Shown: positions 48,427-60,202, numbered from the stretch's first letter. The stretch: 64,000 bases of DNA from Diphasiastrum complanatum (GCA_029204225.1 CM055097.1:11959346-12023345); one strand, 5' to 3'. Notes: a model not told the origin generated them from the letters alone. Made by a program: numbers and translations.

Positions 48427-50437
48427 ATGATGGCCAGGACAAAATCCACCACCCGTGCCATCACCACTGTACAGCCATCATGTTTCCATGTTCCCCCTAG
48501 TACTGGCCGTAGGCATGGCAGGAAGCAAGTCTGGCTGAGGGGAATAAAAAAACTCCAGAGATCAACTGAATTGTTGATCCCTAGACTCCTTTCGGCCGAT
48601 CTGTACGAAATGTCACTCTGTCACTTGGGTTGGATGTTCATTTTGCCGTGACAGCCATGTAGGCCTTGCAGGGTGCTGCAGCAGATTTTTTGTCCCAGTT
48701 TTTTGAGGATACTTGTCTTTTGGCAGTGCATGGTAAGCGTGTCACCATCATGCCAAAGGATTTTGTCATTCTCAAAAGGCTTCGGGACAGATATTCTAGT
48801 CTGCATGTTGATAATGCCAGCACCTCCAGAGACCTACCTCTGGATAGAACCAACGTGCCTACTACCTCTAGGAGGAAGAGAAAGCAGGTTGTCCCCAAGA
48901 AGGCTGGATCTCGAAGGCCAGCTGCTTCCCTTCCTCCTAGACGTATCCCGGCCAAGAGACCCCATGTCTTCCTGACCTCTGAGTCAGATGCTGAAAAATT
49001 TGACTCAGATTGAGAATCTTCACCCAGTCCTCCTCCAGTTATTCGTCCAGTTCCTCTGCAGGTTTCATCACCAAAAGTGTTGATTACCCAAGAGGAGCTA
49101 GACAGAATAACAGAGAAATCTGTAAATATTTTTTCCACTTCTGTTTCTGCTCCTGTACATAGTATTTTTGTGAAAATTCCATACGATCCAGCCCAGGTTT
49201 TTTTTTTTATTCTGACCATTATAATCAATACGAGGCCTACCTAGCTAACAAAATTGATCTTCTCGACAATTTTTTTGATTTTTTTCTTCCAGATACACGT
49301 AGAAGCTTTAGATTAGGTCCCAAATTTTGTGCCGAGCTAAAAGATAAGACCTCAGAAATTTCAGATGCAATAGTAGAGGCTGGAGTTTCTTTTTTACAGA
49401 ATAGTATTAGTTTCAATTCTCATGGTACAGTTTTTGTAGTTAGTCCATTTTTCATGGGAGCGGTAAAGGCGAAAGAAGCCAATCTTGGAGAGGCTGTCTA
49501 TTTTATTGAGTGCAGTCCTATGGCAAAATTTTATTTGATTCCATATTTTAACGATATTTGTATCTTGGATGTTGCAGTCGGCATTGGAGCCTAAACATTC
49601 TTTTTATAAAGATAAATAAGGAGGGAGTATCAAATTTTCTATGTGTAAAATTAAACTCAGCTACAAATACACATAGAGAATTTAATTCTCTATTTCATGA
49701 TGTCCTTCGGAAAATATCGACAACGGCAACTTCAATTGGAGATATAACCATTAAATCTCTCAAAGTATATTCAATTTATCTCTGATATGCATGTATTTCT
49801 TTTTTAATTCAAATGTATCGTCATAGCATGAATAAAATCTCTATCATAATATTACTAATTTTCATTTTATATATGCAGTGTGTACAACAAAATGACGCTT
49901 TTAGTTGTGCATGGTTCGTCCTGTACAATACGAAGCTATTTTTTGAATGGTATAATTTACAAACGGATATAGATATTGAAAAGGTAATATTCTATTCATT
50001 TGTAGTTCATTTCATTCTGATTCATATTTTATTACTATCATTGTTTGTAATTTGCTGATTCTCGTGTTTTGTGATGACAGTTCACTCTTGAGCCGTATAC
50101 TCTTGATGATGTATATAGATTTCGGCAAGAGTTGATCAGAACCTTTGCCCAGTACGGTGTAATCATTGCACCTGCAATCAAGGGCCCTCAAAAGGAAGCT
50201 GCTCCTGCCTTAACAGCCTTTCAGGTTGTTCAGGATGCATATCTTATTTTATATGATAAAAAAGGAATAAAAGTCCTTCCTAATACAGAGGAAGGCAATT
50301 TTGTAGCAGATATTCCTCTTGTCTAAAAAGGCATTGAGACCCTTTCTGAAACAGAGGAGGACGAGATTATAAAAGGAGCTATTGCTTTATCAGTTTCTAA
50401 TACTGATATAAAAAAATATAGAAAAAAAATTGATTGA
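48427..50437 (+). pseudogene. Gene U1: histone H3-like fold fused to Ulp1/C48-like protease
   Basis: The N-terminus reads MARTK as in histone H3 (start 48427 or 48430). The H3 core follows: KKLQRSTELLIPR, then after a one-base shift PFGRSVRN, a TAG codon, and ALQGAAADFLSQFFEDT, VHGKRVTIMPKD and RLRDRY. KRVTIMPKD is identical to H3. Where canonical H3 ends, a Lys/Arg/Pro/Ser-rich linker leads to a C48 protease-like domain: ELKDKTSEISDAIVEAGVSF, RHWSLNILFI (catalytic His), CVKLNSATNTHREF, and QQNDAFSCAWFVLYNTKLFF (oxyanion Gln, catalytic Cys). Introns 49765-49878 and 49984-50080 have GT-AG ends and phase 0. Other breaks are a TGA near 49011, a shift at an 11-T run near 49208, and a shift before RHW near 49575. 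If intact, a nuclear chromatin-linked Ubl protease is plausible, as inference. Confidence 0.72.
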
Positions 50438-50620
50438 ATGGAAATCTATTTGTAAGTAGAGAGACATAAAAAAAAAAAAAGATACAATCATTTTACTTGT
50501 AAACAACCCGTTTATGGGTTTTTTTTAATTGATATCACAATAGATTCTTACAATCAGCTAGTGTCCATAGTCTACTATAATGATAAAAAGACATTGGCAT
50601 GTATTTGCTGATAGTGAATC

Positions 50621-51990
50621 TCAATGTTCTTCCATAAATTGGATTGTTTCGTCAATATCTCTGCATTTGATCTCGAGCTCATGTCTTTTACGTACCTGCA
50701 TAAAATTAATACAAAGTTAGTTAGAATTAATGCAGAGTTTGTATTAGAAAGTTTCGATTGAAACTATTCATAAAAGATCGAGTGTTTACAATCACTTATG
50801 AGTTTACCATTGAAAATGAATCTGAAGTCTGAAAGTACATCATCTTGTAGGAGAAATAGTTCCCGCCGGATGTAGTTTAGACTCCAATCTTCTTCCACCT
50901 CAACACATGTCAAAACGATATCATTGTATATAATTTCAATATTTTTTTGTTTTGAATGTCCACTAGCTTCCAAGTCTTGATCGAGTGGCACTCATTTACC
51001 TTTATTTTTTTTTCATCTTTGATAATGGAAGCATAAGCTCAACATTTGTTTTTCAATTTGATAACGGAAGCACATGAAAGACATTTTAATTCTGCATTCT
51101 ATCTCTCCATCTGATCTTTTGTCCCAGCCTTCATCCATAAGTTCAGATAATATCTGATAAATTTTTGCATACAAACATCGTTGGAGTTTTGTGTACATTG
51201 ACACTTGAAAAGAAATCCACAAATATATTCAAGGAAATAAACCAACTCAATCTGACTGTTTTTTTATCTCGTGTTCATTTTTAATAAATTTTTTACATCA
51301 TTATATATCTTGCAACGAAATGATTCTAAAACTATAGCATCTGGTGCAATCCATTCATCACTTTCAAAGCTAGGTAATGGAATTGGTACTATTTGTCCAA
51401 AATTTTCTTTTGTATCTGGAATGTACATTGATTCATAAAAAAAAATTCCACCAACAACTAGATCTTTTACAGTTCTACCTCGATATTGCAGCTGTCCAAT
51501 ATCAGTATGCATAACATCTAACACACATGCTAAAGATCCACTCGGCTCTCATTCATTTATGTTAGATGGATATAAATCTACAAGAGAAAAATGATCAAAT
51601 TGGCAAATTTACTACTAGATATTTATGAATGACAAAAATCAAAGTATCAAAAATATCAATACTCATAGTTGCTTTTTTTGTGATCCTGACGGTTGAATCC
51701 TTGCACATTTATCTCTGAATGCATATATACATGTTGGACTAGAATTTCAGAAATAGATTTTCCTCCTGATGATGTTCTGAAATCCAAAATTCTGGCCTTC
51801 CAATAAGATCAAAATGATAGTTTTGACCTTTTTCTTTTTCGAAATGCTCCTCTTGATGATGGATGCATCAAAACCCAAGAGTTTTTTAAATATTTTCTTG
51901 GCACCCATAATCCATTATCATCTATCTTGTTGAATAGAAGCACAGAGTCGATTGAGGAGCACGGCTTCCTTGATGGCGCGTAATTTGCAT
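50621..51990 (-). pseudogene. Gene B1: unknown protein with C-terminal ubiquitin-like (beta-grasp) segment
   Basis: Homologous along its length to B2 (62.2-63.6 kb). In coding order: SSIDSVLLFNKIDD, SWVLMHPSSRGAF, SISEILVQHVYMHSEI, then an exon with LDVMHTDIGQLQYRGRTVKD and GIFFYESMYIP, an exon with ILSELMDEGWDKR, and the C-terminal IEIIYNDIVLTCVEVEEDW, LNYIRREL, DFRFIFNGKL joined to VRKRHELEIKCRDIDE. This last block has the strand/IR-helix/strand rhythm of ubiquitin-like folds. TGA codons replace a Trp (NE-stop-EP, EWEP in B2) and a Lys-like position. The donor after NGKL reads ATAAGT where B2 has GTAAGT. Function unknown; the position converging on U1 suggests a partnership. Confidence 0.5.
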
Positions 51991-52149
51991 GCAAAAATCT
52001 GAAACAATGAACTATGAATCTGAAAATTTGCATAGACAAAAAGCCATGAATCTGAGAAAAAGTGTTGGCAAAAATTTGAAACACTGATCTATTTGGCGCC
52101 ACAAATCAACTCTGGCTATCCCTGTTGACCATGGTTTGACAATACATAT

Positions 52150-52498
52150 ACATTAATGGTACATCGATTTTCTCATCTCAACCATCTGTCATATTCATTT
52201 TCAATATTTTTGGGTCTCTTCGGACAGTGATGAGCTGGAAGGGCAGGCCTCATCAACCAATAGCATTTCCACATGCTGCCCGATGAAACAACAATATATT
52301 TAAAAAGTTTTTATTTTATTTATATTTAAAAAATTCTTACGTTACGTAGAACCCCGAAGCTAAGGTTTCAGTTGGTCCACATGGCAACGAAAATAAGAAA
52401 AAAAAATAAAAAAGCATCTTTTTCAAAGGCCCTCGTCGGGCTCTAAGTTTCTCTAATGCGGTGCTATATCAAAACGCCCTTGTTTGTACTGCATGAAA
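52150..52498. other. Divergent intergenic region between B1 and D
   Basis: No gene. The segment aaaataaaaaagcatctttttcaaaggccc (around 52410-52435) resembles the end of the B2 upstream region (63965-64000), so it may be a conserved promoter or boundary of the B genes. A gttacgtaga word is also shared (52340s and 63910s). Confidence 0.5.
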
Positions 52499-53420
52499 AT
52501 GGCAAAAGATATAACTAGGAGTACAGGAATTACTAGAGAATATGCAAATTCAAACTGGAAGCCTGTGCTGCCTATCCCCTTAAAAAATGTGCATGTTTGC
52601 ACTCTTCATGCATAAGTTAGATTAATAGAAAGGATCATTTATCTTCATATAGTTTTTGCTTGGAATACTAAGCCAGCATCATTAGCAAAGGAAGCTATCT
52701 CTCGATTAGAAGATGTTTTATCAAAAGCAAGACTCCATAAAGGACATGTCAAAATTCATAAAGATGAAAAGCTTTCAAGAAAGAATGGGAACATGCCAAC
52801 TAAGCCAAGCATAGGAGGAGCAAAAGCACGTCGTTTCCTATCAAATCATACTGGTAAGGCTTCTAATATTTAAGACTCAGTCTAGACAGATATTATTGCT
52901 GTCACTCAGGACTTCGAGAAAGACGGCAAAATCAGAGTACTAAAAAATGATGTATGGAAAAAGCTTGATAGTATGATTGCTATTTTAAGAAAAGAAAAAT
53001 ACTCTGATATTGATAAGAAAGTTGTCCAAAGGACTTGTGTCGAGTTTGTTAATGCAGTATCAAAAGCATGGAGAGAAGATCACATCACTCATTACATGGT
53101 TAGTATAAAATTTTTAAAATGCTTTCAAATTTTCATATATATTTAGATCCAAACATAAGACTAACATTATGATTTTGACATATGCAGCACATACTAAGAG
53201 ATCATACAAATTTTGTGCAAATACATATGGAAGCTTGAGTGTATGGTCATCACAAGGGATGGAGAAGTCACACTGGCAAGCACGAGCATCATTTCATCGA
53301 AATACACAACATCAAGGAACCAATGAAAAATGAAACTACAGTTGTCAATCGTTTCAGTGGTTCTACCGCAGAGTTCAGATTCGACATATAACAAAGTCCA
53401 CACAATACAACAAGTTTAAG
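52499..53420 (+). pseudogene. Gene D: decayed gene with CTLHA and WSSQG-EKSH motifs
   Basis: The start MAKDITRSTG leads to NVHVCTLHA, a TAA, then VRLIERIIYLHIVFAWNTK in the same frame. Next come KGHVKIHKDEKLS, KPSIGGAKARRFL and a helical region ending WREDHITHYM. A GT-AG intron (53099-53187, phase 0) joins this to HILRDHTNFVQIH. After a frameshift the sequence reads YGSLSVWSSQGMEKSHWQAR and FQWFYRRVQIRH. I recall the VWSSQGxEKSH and WFYRRxQ patterns only loosely, from uncharacterised transposon-like proteins. At least two stops and one frameshift. It converges on A2. Confidence 0.5.
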
Positions 53421-53593
53421 AAAACACGCAAGTTTATACAGGAAGAGAAAGTTAGATGATTGTTGAGTAGAAGATCATCATTGTCATCAAATCATGACAT
53501 GTTCATAATTGCTTTGCAAATTCATTGAACAAGAGAGGAGAAATATTCAATGTAAATGTATTGATTGTATTATACCAAAATACAAAGTGTCAG

Positions 53594-55130
53594 CTATTCA
53601 TCATCAGATCTTGTGTCAGATTCTATGGCAGTATTGTCATGAAGAAATTCTCTGCTAGCATATGCATCTAATAGATGTGCATTATCCTTATTTCCACTAA
53701 GCTCAATATAAGTGGAATCCAATGAATAATGGGAGCTCCTTAAAGGAACATTTCCATCAGTAAAGCCTAAAATGTTCATAACATAAGATCTTTTGACAAA
53801 AATGATCCCATTTGTCTTAACAAATTTATGTCCTCCTAGGTAAAATGATAAAGCTTTCACTGCCATTATAAGACTCTCCCCGACTGGGCTCAGCTTGGAA
53901 TGAGCAATATAGATCTCATTCTTCAGGAAATGGCTAAGATAGCGGCCCAGTCCATTGTCCCTCTGGAACGAGGATGCGTGTTGTCTGAAACCACCTCATC
54001 TCGCAGCAAAATCATCTATTATGAGAGCATCCTGCAATAGGAAATATGTTAACAAAAACACATTTAGTGATTAAAAACATTCTAATGCAAGGAAGTTTAA
54101 ACACTTACACATTCTTGATCATCAACAACAATTAAATTAGGATGATCAATATAATGACCACGTACTGAAGGGAAATCATCAGTGAAATGCATTAATGATG
54201 GACGAGGAAAGCCCATCTGGGATTGAAATGCCGTGAATTCTTCATCGGAAGGTCTACCTCGCCCATCCTCACCTATATTTGATAAAGTCTTAGTCAGGCA
54301 TTCTTCACTGGTCATAAGTCCCTCCTCATCATCAAAATCAATACCACCAACAAGGTCATCTGTTTCAAAATTTACAAAGTCGGAGAATTCGAAAATTGTG
54401 CTGGATAATAAACATAGAACCTCGTCTTCACGATAGTCAAAAAATTTACATAAATCAGCAGTAGTAAAATATAATCGTCATTAATATAATGTACAGAAAA
54501 ATTGAAAAGACATTTCGACTCTTCTATAGGGTTGGATTCATCATCAGATGTATTTTGGCCAATAAAGAATCCATCAGATGTATTTTGGCCAATAAAAGAA
54601 TCTCGAAGAACATCAGTATTTACATCAATAAAGTCACTTTCCTTATCAGGAGTGTCGATAAGAAAGTGACTGATATCCTTAATAGCTGATTGAACAGAGG
54701 ATGATGCAAAAGGAGGGTCAGCAACAGAAACTTGCTCATCATCTGAGATCTGAACTAATAGGAAAAGTACGAAACCACTTTGATATTCAACCAATCGACA
54801 TTTCTTGTTGCAATACGGACACATTGAACTGCTTTTGAAAAGATCAAACAATTTGGTGAACATTCTATCCAGTCTATGTCTGAAAGTTGGGAAGAAATGA
54901 ACAAAATCAGTATAATACATGTACTGGAATGGACTTATGGAGAAAACAGGCTTACTAAGTATATCTCTGAATCTAACATAATGTTCATAAAATACATCGA
55001 AATTTGGTTGTGCAATCATGAAAACATGTAGATATGTCCTGAATAGGCTGTGGAAGTAGTCTAGGTTTAGTAATCCCAAATTCACTAAGAAATGAACTCA
55101 AGCCTGAATCTCGTGAGGATCCATGGCAAT
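53594..55130 (-). pseudogene. Gene A2: unknown family, copy 2 (homologous to A1)
   Basis: In coding order: SEFGIT near 55080, a frameshift, DYFHSLFRTYLHVFM, FYEHYVRFRDILSKPVF, DRMFTKLFDLF, CPYCNKKCRLVEYQS, a possible very short intron, then an Asp/Ser-rich region with a 10-residue duplication (IGQNTSD). Further exons hold GEDGRGRPSDEEF and SVRGHYIDHPNLIVVDDQEC (54097-54315), then after an intron DALIIDDFAAR, a stop, and the C-terminal MAVKALSFYLGGHKFVKTNG to the stop at 53594. A1 has only the N-terminal half. Function unknown; the Cys motif may bind a metal. Confidence 0.5.
54542..54601. repeat. 30-bp tandem duplication in A2
   Basis: catcagatgtattttggcca begins at 54542 and again at 54572. 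The second unit has one extra A. It duplicates about ten codons of the acidic region. Confidence 0.92.
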
Positions 55131-55279
55131 AATGTGAATATCGCACTTGTGCGCGAGGGAGAACTGAAACAAAACTAACTATCAAGATGGCACATAAGAG
55201 GGATATGTACGGCAGGCAGATACCGAATATCGCACTTGTGTCTTTATTTTGATGGGGGGTTGGTCTAGCCAAAACGTCC

Positions 55280-56470
55280 TAAAAGAGTCAAGGGGCCCCA
55301 CCTCTAATGACGGTTTGGCCCTACGTGAGCAATAGAGAAATTGCCACTTCCAACCCTGATGGCCTTCTCTATTGCCCCGTGCTCTCCAACCGATGAGAGT
55401 TTTCCAGGCTCTCAGAGATACGGTTGCAAGGAGGGGGTGCTAGTACTTTTGGTTGCAATGATTCACTTTCTAGGGTCACAGTTCCGTAAAACTTCTGATC
55501 ACTAATTCGCGTTAGGATCTTGCTAATATCTCTTTCCCCATTGAATTCGGCTTACAGTTAGTAAAAATCTTACATGGGCTAGAAACCGATTTACTATTTA
55601 TGATGTGCTCGTGGGGTGCAAGTTATATGCACCGCTTTGTTTGCTAAGCGGCAGTATTTTTGCCGACCGTCAGGTCTAGGTATTTCGCTAGACAGTACCG
55701 ACGGCGGGTGTGACTAGTGTGACGCTTTAACCAAGGTGGTGTATTTCAACCACGGATGGTGGACAACCCGCTCTGGTGTTTCACAGAGGTCGGGTCCAGT
55801 TGACACGCTTCATAATTGACAAACCGGAAGAAACGCTTCAAAACTTGACGATTCCTTATAGCCGTTTAATAAATCTAACTCAGCAAAATATAAACTACTC
55901 AATCTACAATTCTCTCCGTACAACACATTCTAAATCAGTACAAAACAGAGTTATTTACGTAACACTTTCACTAGACAAGTTGGAAATAGGCACTCATTGT
56001 TCTAATTAGCCATGCCGCATTTGTTTATAATATATTACAATTCTGAACTGAGTTTGAATTAATGCTAAAACCGATTCACTATAAAAGCTCTCAAGTATTC
56101 ACTTGGTTATATAAATACAACCTCAAAAGGCAATCGTAGCAAAACACAATCTGTATGACTCGTTCTTTTAAATCGATGTACTTGATCCCTTAAAAACTTG
56201 CCTTACTAGAACATCTGCAAAAATCTCACTCCAATCACAAGTGATTAAGGCTATAATATCACACTACGAAGGGATTGACCAACAGAACTTCATGAAACTG
56301 AAATGAATAGACAGTGCAAATAGATTAAGTAAACGCTTACCTCAATGAATAGTTAGGTAGCTGGTTTGCCGTAAGAACCCCTTAGTCATGAATGTCTCAA
56401 AGTCCCGGTCGTTTTGCCTTTACTGTCTCGCATGGCTTCCTGGAAGGCGATGGGTAGGTGCTTGAATGAT
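55280..56470. other. Noncoding interval
   Basis: No gene is recognised. Two atatcgcacttgtg words lie just to the left (near 55139 and 55228), in the plus orientation, resembling those at 59940. Confidence 0.45.
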
Positions 56471-56602
56471 GGCCGAGTATAGAAGAATGCTAAAAATTAG
56501 CAACAACAATGCCTTGGATCTCTGCCTCAAAGGTAAGGCCGAGTATAGAAGAATGCTAAAAATTAGCAACAACAATGCCTTGGATCTCTGCCTCAAAGGT
56601 AA
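56471..56602. repeat. Perfect 66-bp tandem duplication
   Basis: The unit ggccgagtatagaagaatgc... at 56471-56536 is repeated without change at 56537-56602. Confidence 0.97.
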
Positions 56603-56859
56603 GGTGGATTCGCCATAGCGGTGCGCTCAGCTTAGCTGGAAAATAGTACAGGTATTCTGTGATGGTCACTGAATTAGATTCATAGGCTTGACCCAGCATT
56701 GGACAACAGGGTGGAGTTTATGCTCCCTGAGTTTCCATTATGCTCTCTCTGTCAATGATAGGATGCTCTAGGATTCACAACGTTTTGCATAGAAGGGCTC
56801 TCCATAGTGTAATGAATGCCCACTGGGAATGATGTTAGCAGACAGACAATGCACAGGGA

Positions 56860-57330
56860 GAAACAAAAGGTAGATGGCAGGTGGGCACATGACAGCGATG
56901 AGGTAGCGATCAGCTGAGGGCAGCAAGCAGTTGATGGGGCAGCAAGGAGCTATAGTAGTCTGCCAGGAATCCCTCCAGCGAGCACACAGAGGAGTGCAAC
57001 AGACAGTTCGCAGGGCCAGCAGGTGAGGCAGCGAGCAACTGCAGGTAGATCGCAGGTGAAGCAACGGAGGCAGAGGTAGGTGAGGCAGCAAGCACTTGTA
57101 GGAGCAACAAACAGAGGCAGACAGGCAGACATGCAGAAAGACCTCCAGAGAGCACACTGAAGGCAGAGGTAGCGGGGAGATCGCAGGGCCAGCAAGGCAG
57201 ATTGCAGTAAGTGAGGCAGCGAGGAGCTGCAGGTAGAGGTAAGGCAACAAGATCTGCAGGAGCAGCGAACAAAGGCAGGGTAGCGCACAAAGGTAGCCTC
57301 CAACGAGCTGTTCCAAGCTCTCCACAGATG
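56860..57330. repeat. Degenerate GCAG/AGGCAG-rich tandem repeat
   Basis: Words such as aggcagcgagcagctgcaggtaga and cagaggtagg recur with variation. All three minus-strand frames are open for long distances with Leu/Cys/Pro-rich nonsense, which is what a repeat of this composition produces. Confidence 0.7.
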
Positions 57331-57479
57331 CAACGAGGGTACAGGGCCGTAGACAGCAAGTGTGCAAGTCGTCGAGTCATCTTAAATGGAAAACAGGGCT
57401 TGACAGTTCCTTTGCATATTATGAGTAGCGATCAGAGGCCAACGATGGTTCCTTTCATCGCTTGTCGTCTTTGTCTCAT

Positions 57480-59500
57480 TGTTTGATTAAGTAAATGTAC
57501 TAGTGGTGCTCACACAACTACGAAAATGACTTATCATCACATTACACTGCTTCACTCTCCTTCTTCACATCAAAACTCAATAGGTAAACAAGTCTCTCCG
57601 AGTATTTACCTATAAACTCATTCCCTCACACCCTTTTCTTCTCAGGCAAACCAACACTTTCAATCTCGTTCACAAAAACCAATGTCATGACTCTTGTATT
57701 GAAACAAGAATCCTAACAAGAGTCCAACCAAGCGAGAAATAATAGCCTAATCACCCAATAATGACTCTTCAATCAACTAACCAAGTAGGAAACAAGCATT
57801 ACTAAATTTCCATCCACCATCATCCAACTACAAGAATCAAACACCATCAACCTACTTCCATCATTCAACCATTAGCAAAACCTTGGTATCCCTCAATCAA
57901 TCATCAATCAAAAGACTTCCTTCTTACCATGCACAACCAAATCATACAAGCAATCACTCCAACTTCGACGTTACCCACTCAATGCACTCAAAAGTACTCA
58001 CTTTTTTTCTCAATGCAAAATCAAACACTCCATGATGCACTCCTACTAGAGATGAGATTCAAGCAATAACCACCAACTCCCATAGCGAACTCTAACATGG
58101 AGCAACAACATCCACAATCACTAATATCAAAATGGAACTAACTTCCAAGCATCCTCAAGCAAGCAAGTTCTCATCAAAAAGACTCTCAACCAACATCACA
58201 TCAAAACTATCACATCAAATTCATCAAACTCTCCACTCTCAACTTAGCAACTATCAACATCATCCCATTATCCAACTATCATATCATCATCCAACTATCA
58301 AATTATCAAATCACAAAAGCACTAACATCCGAATACACTAACTCACAAAAGCACTAACATCCAAATACACTAACATTTGAAATACAAGGAGTTGGCTCCT
58401 TCTGATAGGAAAATCCAATGCATCCCCTTCACAATGTCATCTTGCCATTCTTCATGTCCTTCAAGCCCTCTTTGCCATTTGTCCTCAACCCATTTGATAG
58501 TACACCTAGTGGCCTCTATAAGAGAGTGGGGGAGTGGTGCATTCAAGGCTCTTTTCCAAAATTAGCCAAGACGCCATTTTTGTCAAAGGCTAGGGAGGCC
58601 ATTCAAGTTTCTCCTTTTGTACACCCTAGAAGCCCAAAATGTCAATGGCTAGTGGGTGTACCTCCCAAACTTTTTAGCCTCCAAGGTGGTTTGGCATTTA
58701 TTATCCAAATTTTGGGTGAGGCCTTTTTTAAATCCCTATTTTTAGTAGGCGACTTTCATTTTTTCTTTGGGTACCTTCATTTTTGGCCTTTCTTCATTTT
58801 TTCAAGGGTCGTGTGCCTACTGCTCATTTGTTTGGGTTTTTGGCATGTTGGGTAACCACTTGGCCCACACATTTCGTTAATTGTCCGTAAATTGTCCAAA
58901 CTTTGTCGTTAGGGTTTCTGTGACTTATTGACACTGAATCCATATTTCCCGGTCCGGTTTTTACCCGAAACTTTTCTTTCTCGATTTTTTCTTCTGTGGT
59001 TGACTTTTCGGCATTCATGACTAGGGCTCCACGACAACACGGTTTCTCTGAAAAATACACTGAGTGATCATATATTAGTAAAAATGGACTCAGTACATGG
59101 TGAGATTTTAGCACGGTCATACCGGCTATTTTTTTACAACTGGCCATTTTTTAGAAAAGCGGTAAAATATTTACCGGCCATTTCTAAGGCCGCAAAATTT
59201 GCTCTAGCCTCATTTAGGACGGGCTGGGACCCAATTCTAGGTGGACCGGCACTTTTGGCTTGGTCTTACAAAACTTGACCACATAATATTTTTGATGGTT
59301 TTTTCGAAAGTCAATTTCTTACTTTTAAACTATGTCTAGCCACTTTAGGATGGGCTGGGACCCAATTTCGAGGCAAATTTGTGACGATTTTTCTCTAATA
59401 ACCGGGTTTTTACATGCCGATTTTTTCAATTATTGCAAACTTAAACTTCAATATTAGCCCGATTTTCGTGCAAAAATATTGGCTAACAGTGCGTAGGTAG
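57480..59500. other. Noncoding interval with simple repeats
   Basis: 57.5-58.4 kb is an A/C-rich low-complexity stretch with a 32-bp tandem duplication (58311-58342, 58343-58374). Two copies of gggctgggacccaatt (near 59222 and 59352) mark a diverged duplication. A 145-codon frame at 58418-58855 has no domain and unlikely composition. Confidence 0.5.
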
Positions 59501-59609
59501 GTATCGTTGCAAGCAAACGGACAACAATGCGCAAGCACAAGAGCGATATGCCACGAATTTTGAGAACGGAAAAGGTAAAAAAATTAATTAGTTTTTGTGC
59601 CATTTATAC

Positions 59610-59900
59610 TAAATTTTTGCACGTGTGGTCAACGGACAAAGGACACGTGTCTACTTTCAATTGGACTACAGGCACTAGCACGTGTGAGGTGACACCTAGA
59701 CACGTGCGAAATGACACTTGGACATGTGTCATGTGTTCATTCGTTTGCTCGACAACACGTGTCGCTCTCGCATTTGCTTGTACAAATCCCACACGAATAA
59801 TGTGACAGGGTGACACATGTTTCTCTCGCATATGTTCATACAACTCCCACACATGTGACAAAATGTTCTTTCGCACGTGCGAACCGCAATATAAAATCAC
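59610..59900 (+). promoter_or_regulatory. G-box cluster and TATA box of U2
   Basis: Six exact CACGTG hexamers occur near 59621, 59645, 59679, 59699, 59757 and 59875, plus CATGTG variants near 59725, 59815 and 59852. The last CACGTG (59875-59880) stands 10 bases before tataaaat at 59891. The leader carries atatcgcacttgtgtgc (59940) and gtattgcacttgtgcg (60032). Confidence 0.6.
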
Positions 59901-60202
59901 AAACTTTGATGAATTTTTCTCACTTTTTTTTTCGCTCCACATATCGCACTTGTGTGCATCCTTCAAATCGATATTCCTCCTACCGCCTTCCATGCACACA
60001 TGTCCGATTACATCTGCCTACGTGTCTCCCCGTATTGCACTTGTGCGTCTTTCTTCAAAACTAATCGCTCTCTCTTATATTCGGCTCGCACAGGTACGAT
60101 ATACCGTACATTTTGTCCGTACATATCGGTCCCCTGCAAGGTCTTTATCATCCCTCCCTGCTCATCCTAACCATCACGCACAAGTCCGCTATCCCATAGT
60201 AC

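Noticed and set aside
56768-57380. 199-codon minus-strand frame rich in Leu, Cys and Pro
   Set aside because: All three minus frames are open over a degenerate repeat, so the openness is compositional.
58418-58855. 145-codon plus-strand frame with hydrophobic C-terminus
   Set aside because: Aromatic-rich T-run translation with no domain, and it lies in low-complexity DNA.
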